Positions 1-5,444 of a stretch of 5,465 nucleotides of DNA are shown in pieces. The notes under the pieces are model-generated. The model searched no databases. It saw nothing but the letters and a program-made list of their open reading frames with translations, and was not told where the DNA came from. Origin of the DNA: Desulfonatronospira sp. (GTDB taxonomy: Bacteria > Desulfobacterota > Desulfovibrionia > Desulfovibrionales > Desulfonatronovibrionaceae); assembly GCA_003563255.1 (NCBI GenBank), contig PWSL01000013.1, positions 1-5,465 of the forward strand, given 5' to 3'. The number at the start of each line of letters is the position of its first letter. Position 1 is the stretch's first letter. Both the position numbers and the translations under genes were made by a program.

Positions 1-42
1 TATATGTAGAAACCATGCATGACTTTATCCGCTTGTACTATG

Positions 43-196
43 TTATCGGTTATCGGTTATTTGTTATTTGTTATTTGTTATTTGTTATTTGTTATTTGTT
101 ATTTGTTATCTGACTTCTGCCCCCTGACCTCTGACCTCTGACTTCCGACTTCCGACTTCCGACATCCGACCCCCGACCCCTGACCTCTGACTTCTG
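43..196. repeat. 22-unit tandem heptamer array overlapping the 3' end of the MrpB-like gene
   Basis: The stretch divides without any slip into 22 consecutive 7-bp units, each ending in G on the plus strand. In order they are TTATCGG x2, TTATTTG x7, TTATCTG x1, and then twelve units of the ACTTCTG / ACCTCTG / ACTTCCG / ACCCCCG kind. Two sub-families (AT-rich left, GC-richer right) thus share one register, joined by the hybrid unit TTATCTG. In the right sub-family, read on the minus strand, nearly all differences are A/G transitions at unit positions 2, 4 and 5; the exceptions are one T (162-168) and one final G (120-126). The array covers bases 92-196 of the neighbouring coding region and supplies its last codons and stop. 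The 42 bases to its left show no gene. There are no spacers of CRISPR kind. Function is unknown; similar heptamer tracts are known as intergenic repeats in several bacterial groups. Confidence 0.95.
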
Positions 197-1084
197 TCCA
201 CCAATAGTCAGGCTGGTCAGGCATACCGCAATGGACAGGGCTGCAGCATATTCTACAGCCAGGATCCAGGCCTTGGCCTGGGGGTGGGTGAGCATTGGTT
301 CATTTCGAAGCAGGGCCGCTGCCGCCAGAAGCCAGAAAAGGGCAAAGCCCAGCACCGCGCTTATGCGCCACAGGCTTACCGGCAAAGCTCCCAGGGATGG
401 GTGCCCGGCCTGCCAGAGAAGCACTCCGCCCGCAGCCCAGACAACTCCGGCCTGAAATGCCCCTCCCGGGGCAAAAGCCCCCAGCCAGAGGAGAAAACCT
501 CCCACCAGGAGGATAAGAGGCAAGAGGATACTTATGAGCCAGCGCCCCACCGGTTCGGCCGGGGCAGGCAGCAGGGGGGAGCGGATACTTTCTTTACGGC
601 GTACGCACAGAAGCCCCATGACCGCTGCCAGCAATACCCCCAGTTCCAGCCAGGTATCGTAGCCCCTGAAATCCAGAAGTACAGCCGTGACCGGGTATTC
701 CAGGCTGGTGGCCTGCATGCCTGCCTCCACCGCCCGGATCAGCCCCTGGGAGTCAGGCTCAATGTGTATGATGGACAGGGAAAGAAGACCGGCCAGAAGC
801 AGGCAGGGCAAAAGCAGCCAGGAAAAATGCGCCCCGGTTTTGACTTTACCAGGCTGGGCCACGGCCCGCAGGGTATCTAAAAGCAGCACCCCGGCCAGAC
901 CCGCCCCCACGGCGGCCTCGGCCAGGGCGATGTCCGGAGAATTCAGCCTGGCCCAGGCCAGGGACAAAAGAAGCCCGAAGGTGATAAAGAGCACCACTGC
1001 CTGGAAGTGGCCCGGAGCGCGCATTATCCTCCAGGCGGTGGCCACCAGGGCGAAGGCCACCAGAACGTCCAGAAACAGAGCCAA
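92..1084 (-). CDS. mrpB: Fused MbhD/MbhE-MrpB-like membrane subunit of an Mrp/Mbh cation/proton translocating complex
   Basis: This is a 330-residue integral membrane protein with eight or nine hydrophobic segments. Residues 1-80 resemble the MbhD (DUF4040) domain, with the signature SPDIALAEAAVGAG at 49-62. Residues 85-165 resemble MbhE, with YPVTAVLLDFRGYDT at 130-144. Both correspond to the C-terminal part of MrpA. Residues 180-295 match the MnhB/MrpB domain, with a GAFAPGGAFQAG motif at 202-213. Family knowledge places such subunits in the membrane, forming part of the Na+/H+ pathway between proton-pumping and Na+-translocating modules. The start is TTG at 1084, directly after the mrpG stop and behind an AGGAGGAGGAG ribosome site. 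Residues 297-330 (QKSEVRG...ITNNK) are read entirely from the heptamer array and are unlike the family, so the native C-terminus probably lay near residue 296. The fusion of MbhD, MbhE and MrpB fits Mbh-type clusters as well as Mrp. Family identity is firm; whether the complex is an antiporter or a hydrogenase module cannot be decided here. Confidence 0.9.
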   Translation of the reverse strand: MALFLDVLVAFALVATAWRIMRAPGHFQAVVLFITFGLLLSLAWARLNSPDIALAEAAVGAGLAGVLLLDTLRAVAQPGKVKTGAHFSWLLLPCLLLAGLLSLSIIHIEPDSQGLIRAVEAGMQATSLEYPVTAVLLDFRGYDTWLELGVLLAAVMGLLCVRRKESIRSPLLPAPAEPVGRWLISILLPLILLVGGFLLWLGAFAPGGAFQAGVVWAAGGVLLWQAGHPSLGALPVSLWRISAVLGFALFWLLAAAALLRNEPMLTHPQAKAWILAVEYAAALSIAVCLTSLTIGGQKSEVRGRGSDVGSRKSEVRGQRSGGRSQITNNK

Positions 1085-1378
1085 TTACTCCTCCTCCTGG
1101 GAGGGCGTGTGATAAATATAATTGCCGATGAAGTAACAGGCACTGGAACTGCCCACCAGGGCCAGCAGCCAGATGAGCCCCAGCTTGATAATCTCAGGCA
1201 GGGTTGCGCTTGCGAAAACCAGTCCCAGAACTATAAAGCCAAGGCCCAGATTGTCGGCCTTGGTCAGGGCATGCAGGCGGCTGTAATTGTCCGGAAAGCG
1301 CAGGAGCCCCACGGTCCCCCCCAGAAAAAAAAAGGCCCCGGCCAGGCACAGGATAATGCTTAAAATGTCGAATATCAT
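1085..1378 (-). CDS. mrpG: Mrp/Mnh cation/proton antiporter subunit G
   Basis: This 97-residue small membrane protein has three hydrophobic segments at about 3-22, 44-58 and 62-84. The family hallmark is clear at residues 21-47: GTVGLLRFPDNYSRLHALTK followed by ADNLGLG, matching the RxPDxxxRxHAxxKADxLG pattern of MnhG/PhaG/MbhC. The length is normal for the family. MrpG is a non-catalytic structural subunit of the hetero-oligomeric Na+/H+ antiporter in the cytoplasmic membrane. The ATG start at 1378 overlaps the mrpF stop in an ATGA arrangement (1375-1378). A ribosome site AGGAGA (1385-1390) sits 6 nt upstream, within mrpF. The gene ends immediately before the TTG of the MrpB-like gene, so the three genes almost certainly share one transcript. 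The F-G order is the conserved one. Confidence 0.95.
   Translation of the reverse strand: MIFDILSIILCLAGAFFFLGGTVGLLRFPDNYSRLHALTKADNLGLGFIVLGLVFASATLPEIIKLGLIWLLALVGSSSACYFIGNYIYHTPSQEEE
1088..1098 (-). promoter_or_regulatory. Shine-Dalgarno site fixing a TTG start
   Basis: On the minus strand AGGAGGAGGAG is followed by TAA (the mrpG stop) and then TTG. The spacing from an AGGAGG core to the TTG is 5 or 8 nt depending on the register chosen. It lies inside the last codons of mrpG (the Glu-Glu-Glu tail), so the upstream gene's C-terminus doubles as the ribosome site and the two genes are probably translationally coupled. Confidence 0.8.
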
Positions 1379-1653
1379 TTTTCATCTCCTGCCTGGCTTT
1401 GCTGCGGGGCTGTTTTGCGCACAAAGGATAAAACGGCCATGATCATGAGCAGGGCAAAAAGCAGGGCTGCATTGCGGATATAGGGTGCTTCAAGGGCCTG
1501 GGCCAGGACCAGCAGTATGGCCACCCCGGTGGTGCCGAAGAGCTGCGCTGAGACCATGCGGTCAGCCGGGGTCGGGCCCTGAATGACCCTCCACAGTCCA
1601 GCCAGTATGTTCAAGATAAGAAAAGAGGCCAGGGCCAAGTAAAATATCTGCAT
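1375..1653 (-). CDS. mrpF: Mrp/Mnh cation/proton antiporter subunit F
   Basis: This 92-residue membrane protein starts at the ATG at 1653 (MQIFYLALAS). An open frame extends further upstream to 1737, but the added 28 residues are hydrophilic and unlike the family, while AGGAGG sits 6 nt before the 1653 ATG, so the shorter form is chosen. Hydrophobic segments lie at about 3-22, 36-55 and 60-78. The MrpF signature is RVIQGPTPADRMVSAQLFG (22-40), including the conserved GPT and the Asp-Arg pair at 31-32; the C-terminal tail is polar. MrpF is a structural subunit of the Mrp antiporter (MbhB in membrane-bound hydrogenases). It is the first gene of this visible cluster: the usual partner MrpE, normally immediately upstream, is absent and replaced by a roughly 360-bp non-coding spacer. 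Confidence 0.93.
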   Translation of the reverse strand: MQIFYLALASFLILNILAGLWRVIQGPTPADRMVSAQLFGTTGVAILLVLAQALEAPYIRNAALLFALLMIMAVLSFVRKTAPQQSQAGDEK

Positions 1654-1659
1654 TGCGGT

Positions 1660-1665
1660 CCTCCT
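1660..1665 (-). promoter_or_regulatory. Shine-Dalgarno site choosing the mrpF start
   Basis: A perfect AGGAGG on the minus strand lies 6 nt before the ATG at 1653. It decides for the 92-residue MrpF over the longer frame that begins at 1737, for which no family similarity is seen. Confidence 0.85.
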
Positions 1666-1802
1666 GGAGTAAGCTATACATGGTTCGATATTACTTTTGG
1701 GCCGGGGTATACTGCGTAAGTCGATTAAGGAAGCCACAAGGAGTGGTGTATAAGCAGACCTGGCCCGGTTGGATGGACTTGAGGGAAATAATGGCCTATA
1801 GA

Positions 1803-1949
1803 ACTACTGCGACACTTTATTTGAACTCGAAGGGGACTGGCTCCCCGCACTTATTATAATAATCCGTAAGGCTTCCTTAGGAAAATAAGTGCCGGGTGCC
1901 TGTCCCCGGTGGCCCAGATGAAAAAATTTACACAAAGTGTCGCTGTAGT
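1803..1949. repeat. Nested palindromic element (MITE- or REP-like), about 147 bp
   Basis: The outer arms ACTACTGCGACACTTT (1803-1818) and its inverted partner (1934-1949) match at 15 of 16 bases. The inner arms at 1832-1855 (beginning GGGGACTGGCTCCCC) and 1884-1907 match at 21 of 24 when one is inverted. A small central stem TAAGG/CCTTA sits at 1867-1871 and 1875-1879. All three pairs are nearly concentric around 1870-1876, so either strand could fold into one long imperfect hairpin. There is no open frame inside. The organisation suggests a non-autonomous mobile palindrome, possibly one of those mobilised by REP-associated tyrosine (Y1) transposases; that link is inferred from appearance only. 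It could also end transcription of the kinase gene. The 10-mer AAAGTGTCGC and the GGGGAC motif recur at the right edge of the window. Confidence 0.85.
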
Positions 1950-2013
1950 GATAGTGATTTATTAGTACAGGTTTTCATGGATAGTCAACTCAGAGGCACA
2001 GATGCAGGAAGGG

Positions 2014-2661
2014 TTAAAGCTGTTGCGCAGCCAGCATGATCGCGGCTGCAACCAGGGGAACACGCAGGTTGTCGTCCAGGGGCCGGGGCAGGGCTTCGGC
2101 AATGCAGGCGGCCAGGGACGAGGCTGCACCATGCCAGAAGTTTATTCCGGGAAAAACCAGGGAGATGAGCAGGGCGGTGCCCAGAAAGGCCAGGGAGCCT
2201 TCCAAAGTTTTGGGGCTTCTGCCCAGATGGATGCGGCCCAGACGGCGACCGGCCAGGGCAGCGGCGGCGTCTCCCAGCATGAAGATGGTAAAGGCAAAAG
2301 CAGCCACCTGCACCGGAAAAACCAGGATCAGGATAAAGGCTGAGAGCATGGCCCAGGTTGCACCGTTGACAACCACCCTGCCCTGCGGCAGTTCTTTTTC
2401 CCTGGGGCGCATAAGAGAGCCGAAAAAATTTACAATCCAGTGATTCACAGGGGCTTTGCCGGCCCTCAAGATATCCAGGGCAACACCCAGAAGGGCTAAG
2501 CCCCCAAAGATAAATATTGAGGGCGGTTTTCCCAGAAAAAGCATGGTGGCCGGAATGACCAGGGCCAGAACATGCAGGGACTTGCGCATCAGTTCGCGCC
2601 TTAAGGGTAGAAATCCGGAGTCGTGCAGGCCGTGCATGTCGTGTTTTTGTGGGTCAGGCAT
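2014..2661 (-). CDS. Dolichol/phytol kinase-like CTP-dependent polyprenol kinase family membrane protein
   Basis: The protein has 215 residues from the ATG at 2661. A TTG at 2685 would add eight residues; AGGAA lies 11 nt before the ATG, so the start is only moderately secure. About six to seven hydrophobic segments follow a polar N-terminus. Family marks are RRELMRKSLH (21-30), NGATW (99-103), GDAAAALAGRRLG (130-142) with KTLEGSLA (151-158), and EALPRPLDDNLRVPL (189-203). This set is characteristic of the SEC59/VTE5 group, in which the GD...G...KT.EG region is thought to bind CTP and a lipid alcohol is phosphorylated at the membrane. The bacterial substrate is uncertain: a polyprenol, phytol or diacylglycerol are all possible. 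The gene stands alone, divergent from the methyltransferase with about 60 bp between starts, and is followed by the palindromic element. Family placement is firm, substrate not. Confidence 0.87.
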   Translation of the reverse strand: MPDPQKHDMHGLHDSGFLPLRRELMRKSLHVLALVIPATMLFLGKPPSIFIFGGLALLGVALDILRAGKAPVNHWIVNFFGSLMRPREKELPQGRVVVNGATWAMLSAFILILVFPVQVAAFAFTIFMLGDAAAALAGRRLGRIHLGRSPKTLEGSLAFLGTALLISLVFPGINFWHGAASSLAACIAEALPRPLDDNLRVPLVAAAIMLAAQQL

Positions 2662-2723
2662 ATGTGTATATTTTCCTGTTAGCAATGTCAGGTACTGGTC
2701 ACAGAAACGGGGAGTAAAGTCAA

Positions 2724-3374
2724 ATGGATATGCATTGCCGGATATGCCTCGGGCGAGATCCAGAGGTATGTTATCAGCAGGGAGAGCTTTTGTACTGGGG
2801 TTGCCCCTGGTGCGAAGCGGTTTTTATGGATGAATCCCGCCTGCCCGGTGCCAGAGAGGAAATGCAGCGCTACCTTGAGCACAGAAATGATCCGGCCGAT
2901 GCCGGTTACATAAGGTTTCTGAGCAGGCTGGCAGACCCTTTGCTGCAAAAATTTTCCACCCCGAGCCTGGGCCTGGATTACGGCTGCGGACCAGGTCCGG
3001 CCCTGGCCATGATGCTTAATGAGGCCGGGCACCACGTGGAACTTTACGATCCTTTTTTTTATCCCGGCAAAGAGTCCCTGCAAAAGCAGTATGACTTTAT
3101 TGCCTGCAGCGAAACCGCGGAACATTTTCACCGGCCTTACCGGGAATTCGTCCTTCTGGATCAACTGCTTCGTCCCGGCGGGGGGCTGGGGATCATGACC
3201 TGTTTTCTGGATGATTCACAGGACTTCGGGCAGTGGTATTACCGCCGTGATCCCACGCACGTAGTTTTTTACCGGGCCAGGACCTTCGAGGTCCTGGCAT
3301 GGATATTCGGGTGGAACTGCGAGATACCCGCCCCCAATGTGGTCCTGATGCAGAAAACAATCTTAGTCCCGTAG
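2724..3374 (+). CDS. Class I SAM-dependent methyltransferase with N-terminal zinc-ribbon
   Basis: This 216-residue soluble protein is the only plus-strand gene. The N-terminus holds two CxxC pairs, CRIC (5-8) and CPWC (27-30), suggesting a small zinc ribbon. The Rossmann core follows: motif I GLDYGCGPGPA (83-93) for binding S-adenosylmethionine, an acidic ELYDP (106-110) at the end of strand 2, DFIACSETAEHF (124-135), and LLRPGGGLGIMT (149-160). The C-terminal RRDPTHVVFY (174-183) and IPAPNVVLMQK (201-211) are typical of a recurrent family of uncharacterised bacterial methyltransferases related to Methyltransf_23. The substrate is unknown. The start is ATG at 2724, with GGGGAG at 2709-2714 giving 9-nt spacing; the ATG two codons on would be too far from it. 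It is divergent from the kinase gene, and its last four codons overlap the end of the opposing phosphodiesterase gene. Confidence 0.92.
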   Translation: MDMHCRICLGRDPEVCYQQGELLYWGCPWCEAVFMDESRLPGAREEMQRYLEHRNDPADAGYIRFLSRLADPLLQKFSTPSLGLDYGCGPGPALAMMLNEAGHHVELYDPFFYPGKESLQKQYDFIACSETAEHFHRPYREFVLLDQLLRPGGGLGIMTCFLDDSQDFGQWYYRRDPTHVVFYRARTFEVLAWIFGWNCEIPAPNVVLMQKTILVP

Positions 3375-5171
3375 CCAGTGGCGCAGCTTTACCAGAAGCA
3401 GCTGGGCATTGGACAGCTCTGCCCGTTCCCGGAGCAGTTCGGCCAGGACCTCGGGGCGGTCAGTAATGATATTGTCCACGCCCATGTCTATGAACCTGGA
3501 CATCTCCCGCCTGTCGTTCACTGTCCAGACGTGCAGTTCATGGCCGTGCCGGTGGGCCCTCTGGATATCTCTCACCGTGGTTATGGCTGCCCGCAGCCCC
3601 AGGGCGTCCAGGAGGCTCCGGTCCGGTTCGCCTATGGCCGTATGTACAAAAAGAGAAGTACGAAGCTTTGGCTCCAGGTTTCTGGCTTCCCTCAGGACCT
3701 CGGGATCCATTGCCCCCAGAAGGACCTGGTCCACGTAGTCCTTTTCCTGCAAAAGCTCCACCACGATGCGGGTCAGATCCGGGGTGTGCCGGCTGGGCTT
3801 TATTTCCAGGTAGATCCTGGCCCGGTCACCCACTACCTCGATGACTTCCTCCAGGGTGGGGATGCCCACCCCTGCAAACCTGGGATGAAACCAGGAGCCG
3901 GCGTCCAGGCGCTGCACCTCTTTCAGGTCCAGCTCCCAGATGGGCACCGGCTTGCCGGCCACCCGGCGCAGATCCCGGTCGTGCAGCAGTACGGGTACGT
4001 TGTCAGCAGTAAGGCGGACATCTATTTCCACGTAATCAGCGCCATCGACAATGGCCCTTTCAATGGCCGGGATGGTGTTTTCCGGAGCCAGCATGGAGCT
4101 GCCTCTGTGGGCGCTTATGTAGACGTGATCCTTGAAATCAAAAAAAGAGTGCACTATGAAGCCGGCCTGGCCCAGGGCGAATGCCAGGAGGATGAGTTCA
4201 GCGCTCCAGGCCAGTATTCTGCTTCGTCTCGGGGCAAATGCTCTTTCACGTAAAGGTTCGAAGCCGGTTATCTCCTTATAAACGTTGAAGATCAGCAGGC
4301 TGTTGGCCGCTGTACCGGCGAAACTCAGCAGCACGGCCAGGATGATGTAAAAGCTGATGAAAAAAAGTACCGCAGGAACCAGGACAGCGAATTTTTCGGG
4401 CAAAAGCCCCAGGAAGAGCCCTCCCAGGGTATCAAAAAGGACAGCTATAATTCCGGGCATGGTAAATATCAGGATGGCCAGAGCCAACACCAGGACCGCG
4501 ATGCGCCTGATATAGCCCCTGGCAAGTCCTGAGCTTCTTTTCAATGCATTCAAAGGGCTTGATTTTTCCAGAAGCACTAATGGCAGGGCCATGAACCAGC
4601 GAAGGTAAAGAATCCCGTTGCAGACAAGCATGCCAAGGGCCACGGGAGTACAGACAGCGCAATATATCCAGAAAACGGCCGGCTTCTGGGAGATAAGAAA
4701 ATACGGGTCATAGTCGCCCAGAAAAATGAGCCAGGCCACGCCCATGATGAGCACAAAAGGGGCCGCAATGATCAGGTGGGCAACTACCTGAATAAGGGCC
4801 AGGGCCAACAGGGATGGCAAATTCCGCCCCACCCGGATCAGGGCCGAGGATGCCAGGCGGTAACGACTGCTGCAGGACCTGGAAGAGATGTAGATCATCC
4901 CTGCATGGTGGATAAAGATTATTAGCATGGTCAGGGTGCCCACAGCCAGCACCCAGGCCAGTCCCGCAGGGGACAGGAAAAAGTTTAGCATCTCCTGGTG
5001 GCTGATCATGGGATGGCCGGTGGTTGTCAAGACCCTGGTAGTGATCCAGGCCGAGGCGGGTGCCAGCAGCATGACAGCCAGGATGCTGAAAAAAAGGTGA
5101 TATATGAAAAGCGGCCGGAAACACCGCTTCAGGTCTGAAACGATGTTCAAGGCCTGTATCTTGATTTGCAA
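3363..5171 (-). CDS. Membrane-anchored glycerophosphodiester phosphodiesterase (two-domain GDPD)
   Basis: This is a 602-residue protein. Residues 1-345 form a hydrophobic region of about seven or eight membrane segments, matching the membrane domain that precedes GDPD in some bacterial enzymes. The catalytic TIM-barrel domain starts near 350: AHRG (354-357), PENT (363-366), EID (382-384), HD (397-398), LEIKP (455-459), HVWTVND (547-553) and ITDRPE (569-574). All expected active-site residues are present, namely H355, R356, E382, D384, H397 and E456. The family hydrolyses glycerophosphodiesters to glycerol-3-phosphate and an alcohol using a divalent metal, acting in phospholipid turnover and phosphate or glycerol salvage. 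Which side of the membrane the barrel faces is not decided by the sequence. The start is TTG at 5171 with GGAGG 7 nt upstream; no ATG nearby has such a site. Length agrees with two-domain homologues. It is read alone, tail-to-tail with the methyltransferase. Confidence 0.94.
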   Translation of the reverse strand: MQIKIQALNIVSDLKRCFRPLFIYHLFFSILAVMLLAPASAWITTRVLTTTGHPMISHQEMLNFFLSPAGLAWVLAVGTLTMLIIFIHHAGMIYISSRSCSSRYRLASSALIRVGRNLPSLLALALIQVVAHLIIAAPFVLIMGVAWLIFLGDYDPYFLISQKPAVFWIYCAVCTPVALGMLVCNGILYLRWFMALPLVLLEKSSPLNALKRSSGLARGYIRRIAVLVLALAILIFTMPGIIAVLFDTLGGLFLGLLPEKFAVLVPAVLFFISFYIILAVLLSFAGTAANSLLIFNVYKEITGFEPLRERAFAPRRSRILAWSAELILLAFALGQAGFIVHSFFDFKDHVYISAHRGSSMLAPENTIPAIERAIVDGADYVEIDVRLTADNVPVLLHDRDLRRVAGKPVPIWELDLKEVQRLDAGSWFHPRFAGVGIPTLEEVIEVVGDRARIYLEIKPSRHTPDLTRIVVELLQEKDYVDQVLLGAMDPEVLREARNLEPKLRTSLFVHTAIGEPDRSLLDALGLRAAITTVRDIQRAHRHGHELHVWTVNDRREMSRFIDMGVDNIITDRPEVLAELLRERAELSNAQLLLVKLRHWLRD

Positions 5172-5178
5172 ACCGTTT

Positions 5179-5183
5179 CCTCC
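5179..5183 (-). promoter_or_regulatory. Shine-Dalgarno site fixing the TTG start of the phosphodiesterase
   Basis: GGAGG on the minus strand lies 7 nt before TTG at 5171. The next in-frame start candidates are internal, lie within the first membrane segments and lack such a site, so the TTG is preferred. Confidence 0.8.
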
Positions 5184-5208
5184 AAAAATGGCTGCAGTTC
5201 ACGTGCTC

Positions 5209-5363
5209 AGCGGGGACAGTCCCAGTGCCAGGTGCTGAACTTCTGCCATTGTTCGAATTATTCTTTGTTTGTAACTATTTAGTCTCGCTGTAGAGTTAAA
5301 CGTAACCATTCAGGGGGACCTCGGTGGTGGCTGATGGCACAAGACCAGGGGACTGTCCCCGCT
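5209..5363. repeat. Inverted-repeat element upstream of the phosphodiesterase gene
   Basis: A 15-base sequence AGCGGGGACAGTCCC (5209-5223) is present in exact inverted form at 5349-5363. Just inside it GTGCCA (5225-5230) pairs with TGGCAC (5335-5340), with seven extra bases in the right arm. Each arm is also a local palindrome: GGGAC-A-GTCCC on the left and a perfect GGGGAC-T-GTCCCC (5348-5360) on the right. The interior (5231-5334) is AT-richer and has no recognisable gene. A stretch TCGCTGTAG inside it (5285-5293) also occurs at the right end of the 1803-1949 element (1940-1948). It looks like a relative of that element. The left arm lies about 40 bases upstream of the phosphodiesterase start and could be in its leader or promoter, but no -35/-10 pair was convincing. 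Confidence 0.75.
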
Positions 5364-5421
5364 AAGTGATGATTATGAAGCTTCACAAAATTTTGCGTCT
5401 GTACTTTTCAGTTGTGCAGTA

Positions 5422-5444
5422 AAAGTGTCGCGGGGACTGTCCCC
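5422..5444. repeat. Further palindromic repeat unit, probably an element end cut by the window
   Basis: The 10-mer AAAGTGTCGC (5422-5431), identical to bases 1934-1943 and inverted at 1809-1818, runs directly into a second perfect GGGGAC-T-GTCCCC palindrome (5432-5444). The same palindrome stands at 5348-5360. This combines the outer-arm motif of the 1803-1949 element with the arm motif of the 5209-5363 element. It is probably the start of another member of the family whose partner lies beyond the window. Confidence 0.7.

Larger units (their letters stand above)
1654..2013. other. Gene-free spacer between mrpF and the polyprenol kinase gene
   Basis: About 360 bp separate the kinase stop from the mrpF start. 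The centre is taken up by the 147-bp palindromic element. The flank at 1666-1802 must contain the promoter of the mrp-type cluster if it has its own, but I could not find a convincing -35/-10 pair. A minus-strand TAATAT at 1688-1693 is a possible -10 without a well-placed -35. The flank at 1950-2013 is AT-rich next to the kinase stop and shows no GC-rich hairpin followed by T residues. No remnant of an mrpE reading frame was recognised. Short open frames here (for example plus strand 1653-1859) run into the repeat and resemble nothing known. Confidence 0.7.

Noticed and set aside
43..196. CRISPR-like regular repeat
   Set aside because: Units are 7 bp and directly abutting, with no unique spacers and no cas genes nearby.
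284..880. Long plus-strand open frame opposite the MrpB-like gene
   Set aside because: It lies antisense to a clear multi-domain membrane protein. Its translation is rich in Gln, Gly, Pro and Arg with no family resemblance, as expected of a shadow frame in GC-rich DNA.
1654..1802. Decayed mrpE remnant upstream of mrpF
   Set aside because: Reading the minus-strand frames by eye showed no MrpE-like hydrophobic or motif pattern, so a pseudogene cannot be claimed.
1653..1859. Small plus-strand frame in the spacer
   Set aside because: It overlaps the mrpF start region and ends inside the palindromic element. No ribosome site and no recognisable protein family.
2662..2723. Divergent promoter pair between the kinase and methyltransferase genes
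   Set aside because: A minus-strand CTGACA with TATACA 15 bp later exists, but the -10 would lie only 3 nt before the kinase ATG. No good plus-strand pair was found, so no promoter is called.
2688..3164. Minus-strand frame opposite the methyltransferase
   Set aside because: It is antisense to the conserved SAM-binding core and its translation shows no recognisable domain.
3378..4253. 291-codon plus-strand open frame opposite the phosphodiesterase
   Set aside because: It is antisense to the catalytic domain with all active-site residues, has no good ribosome site, and has a composition typical of a shadow frame.
5200..5205. CACGTG palindrome as an operator
   Set aside because: A six-base palindrome is expected by chance, and no second site or known regulator context supports it.
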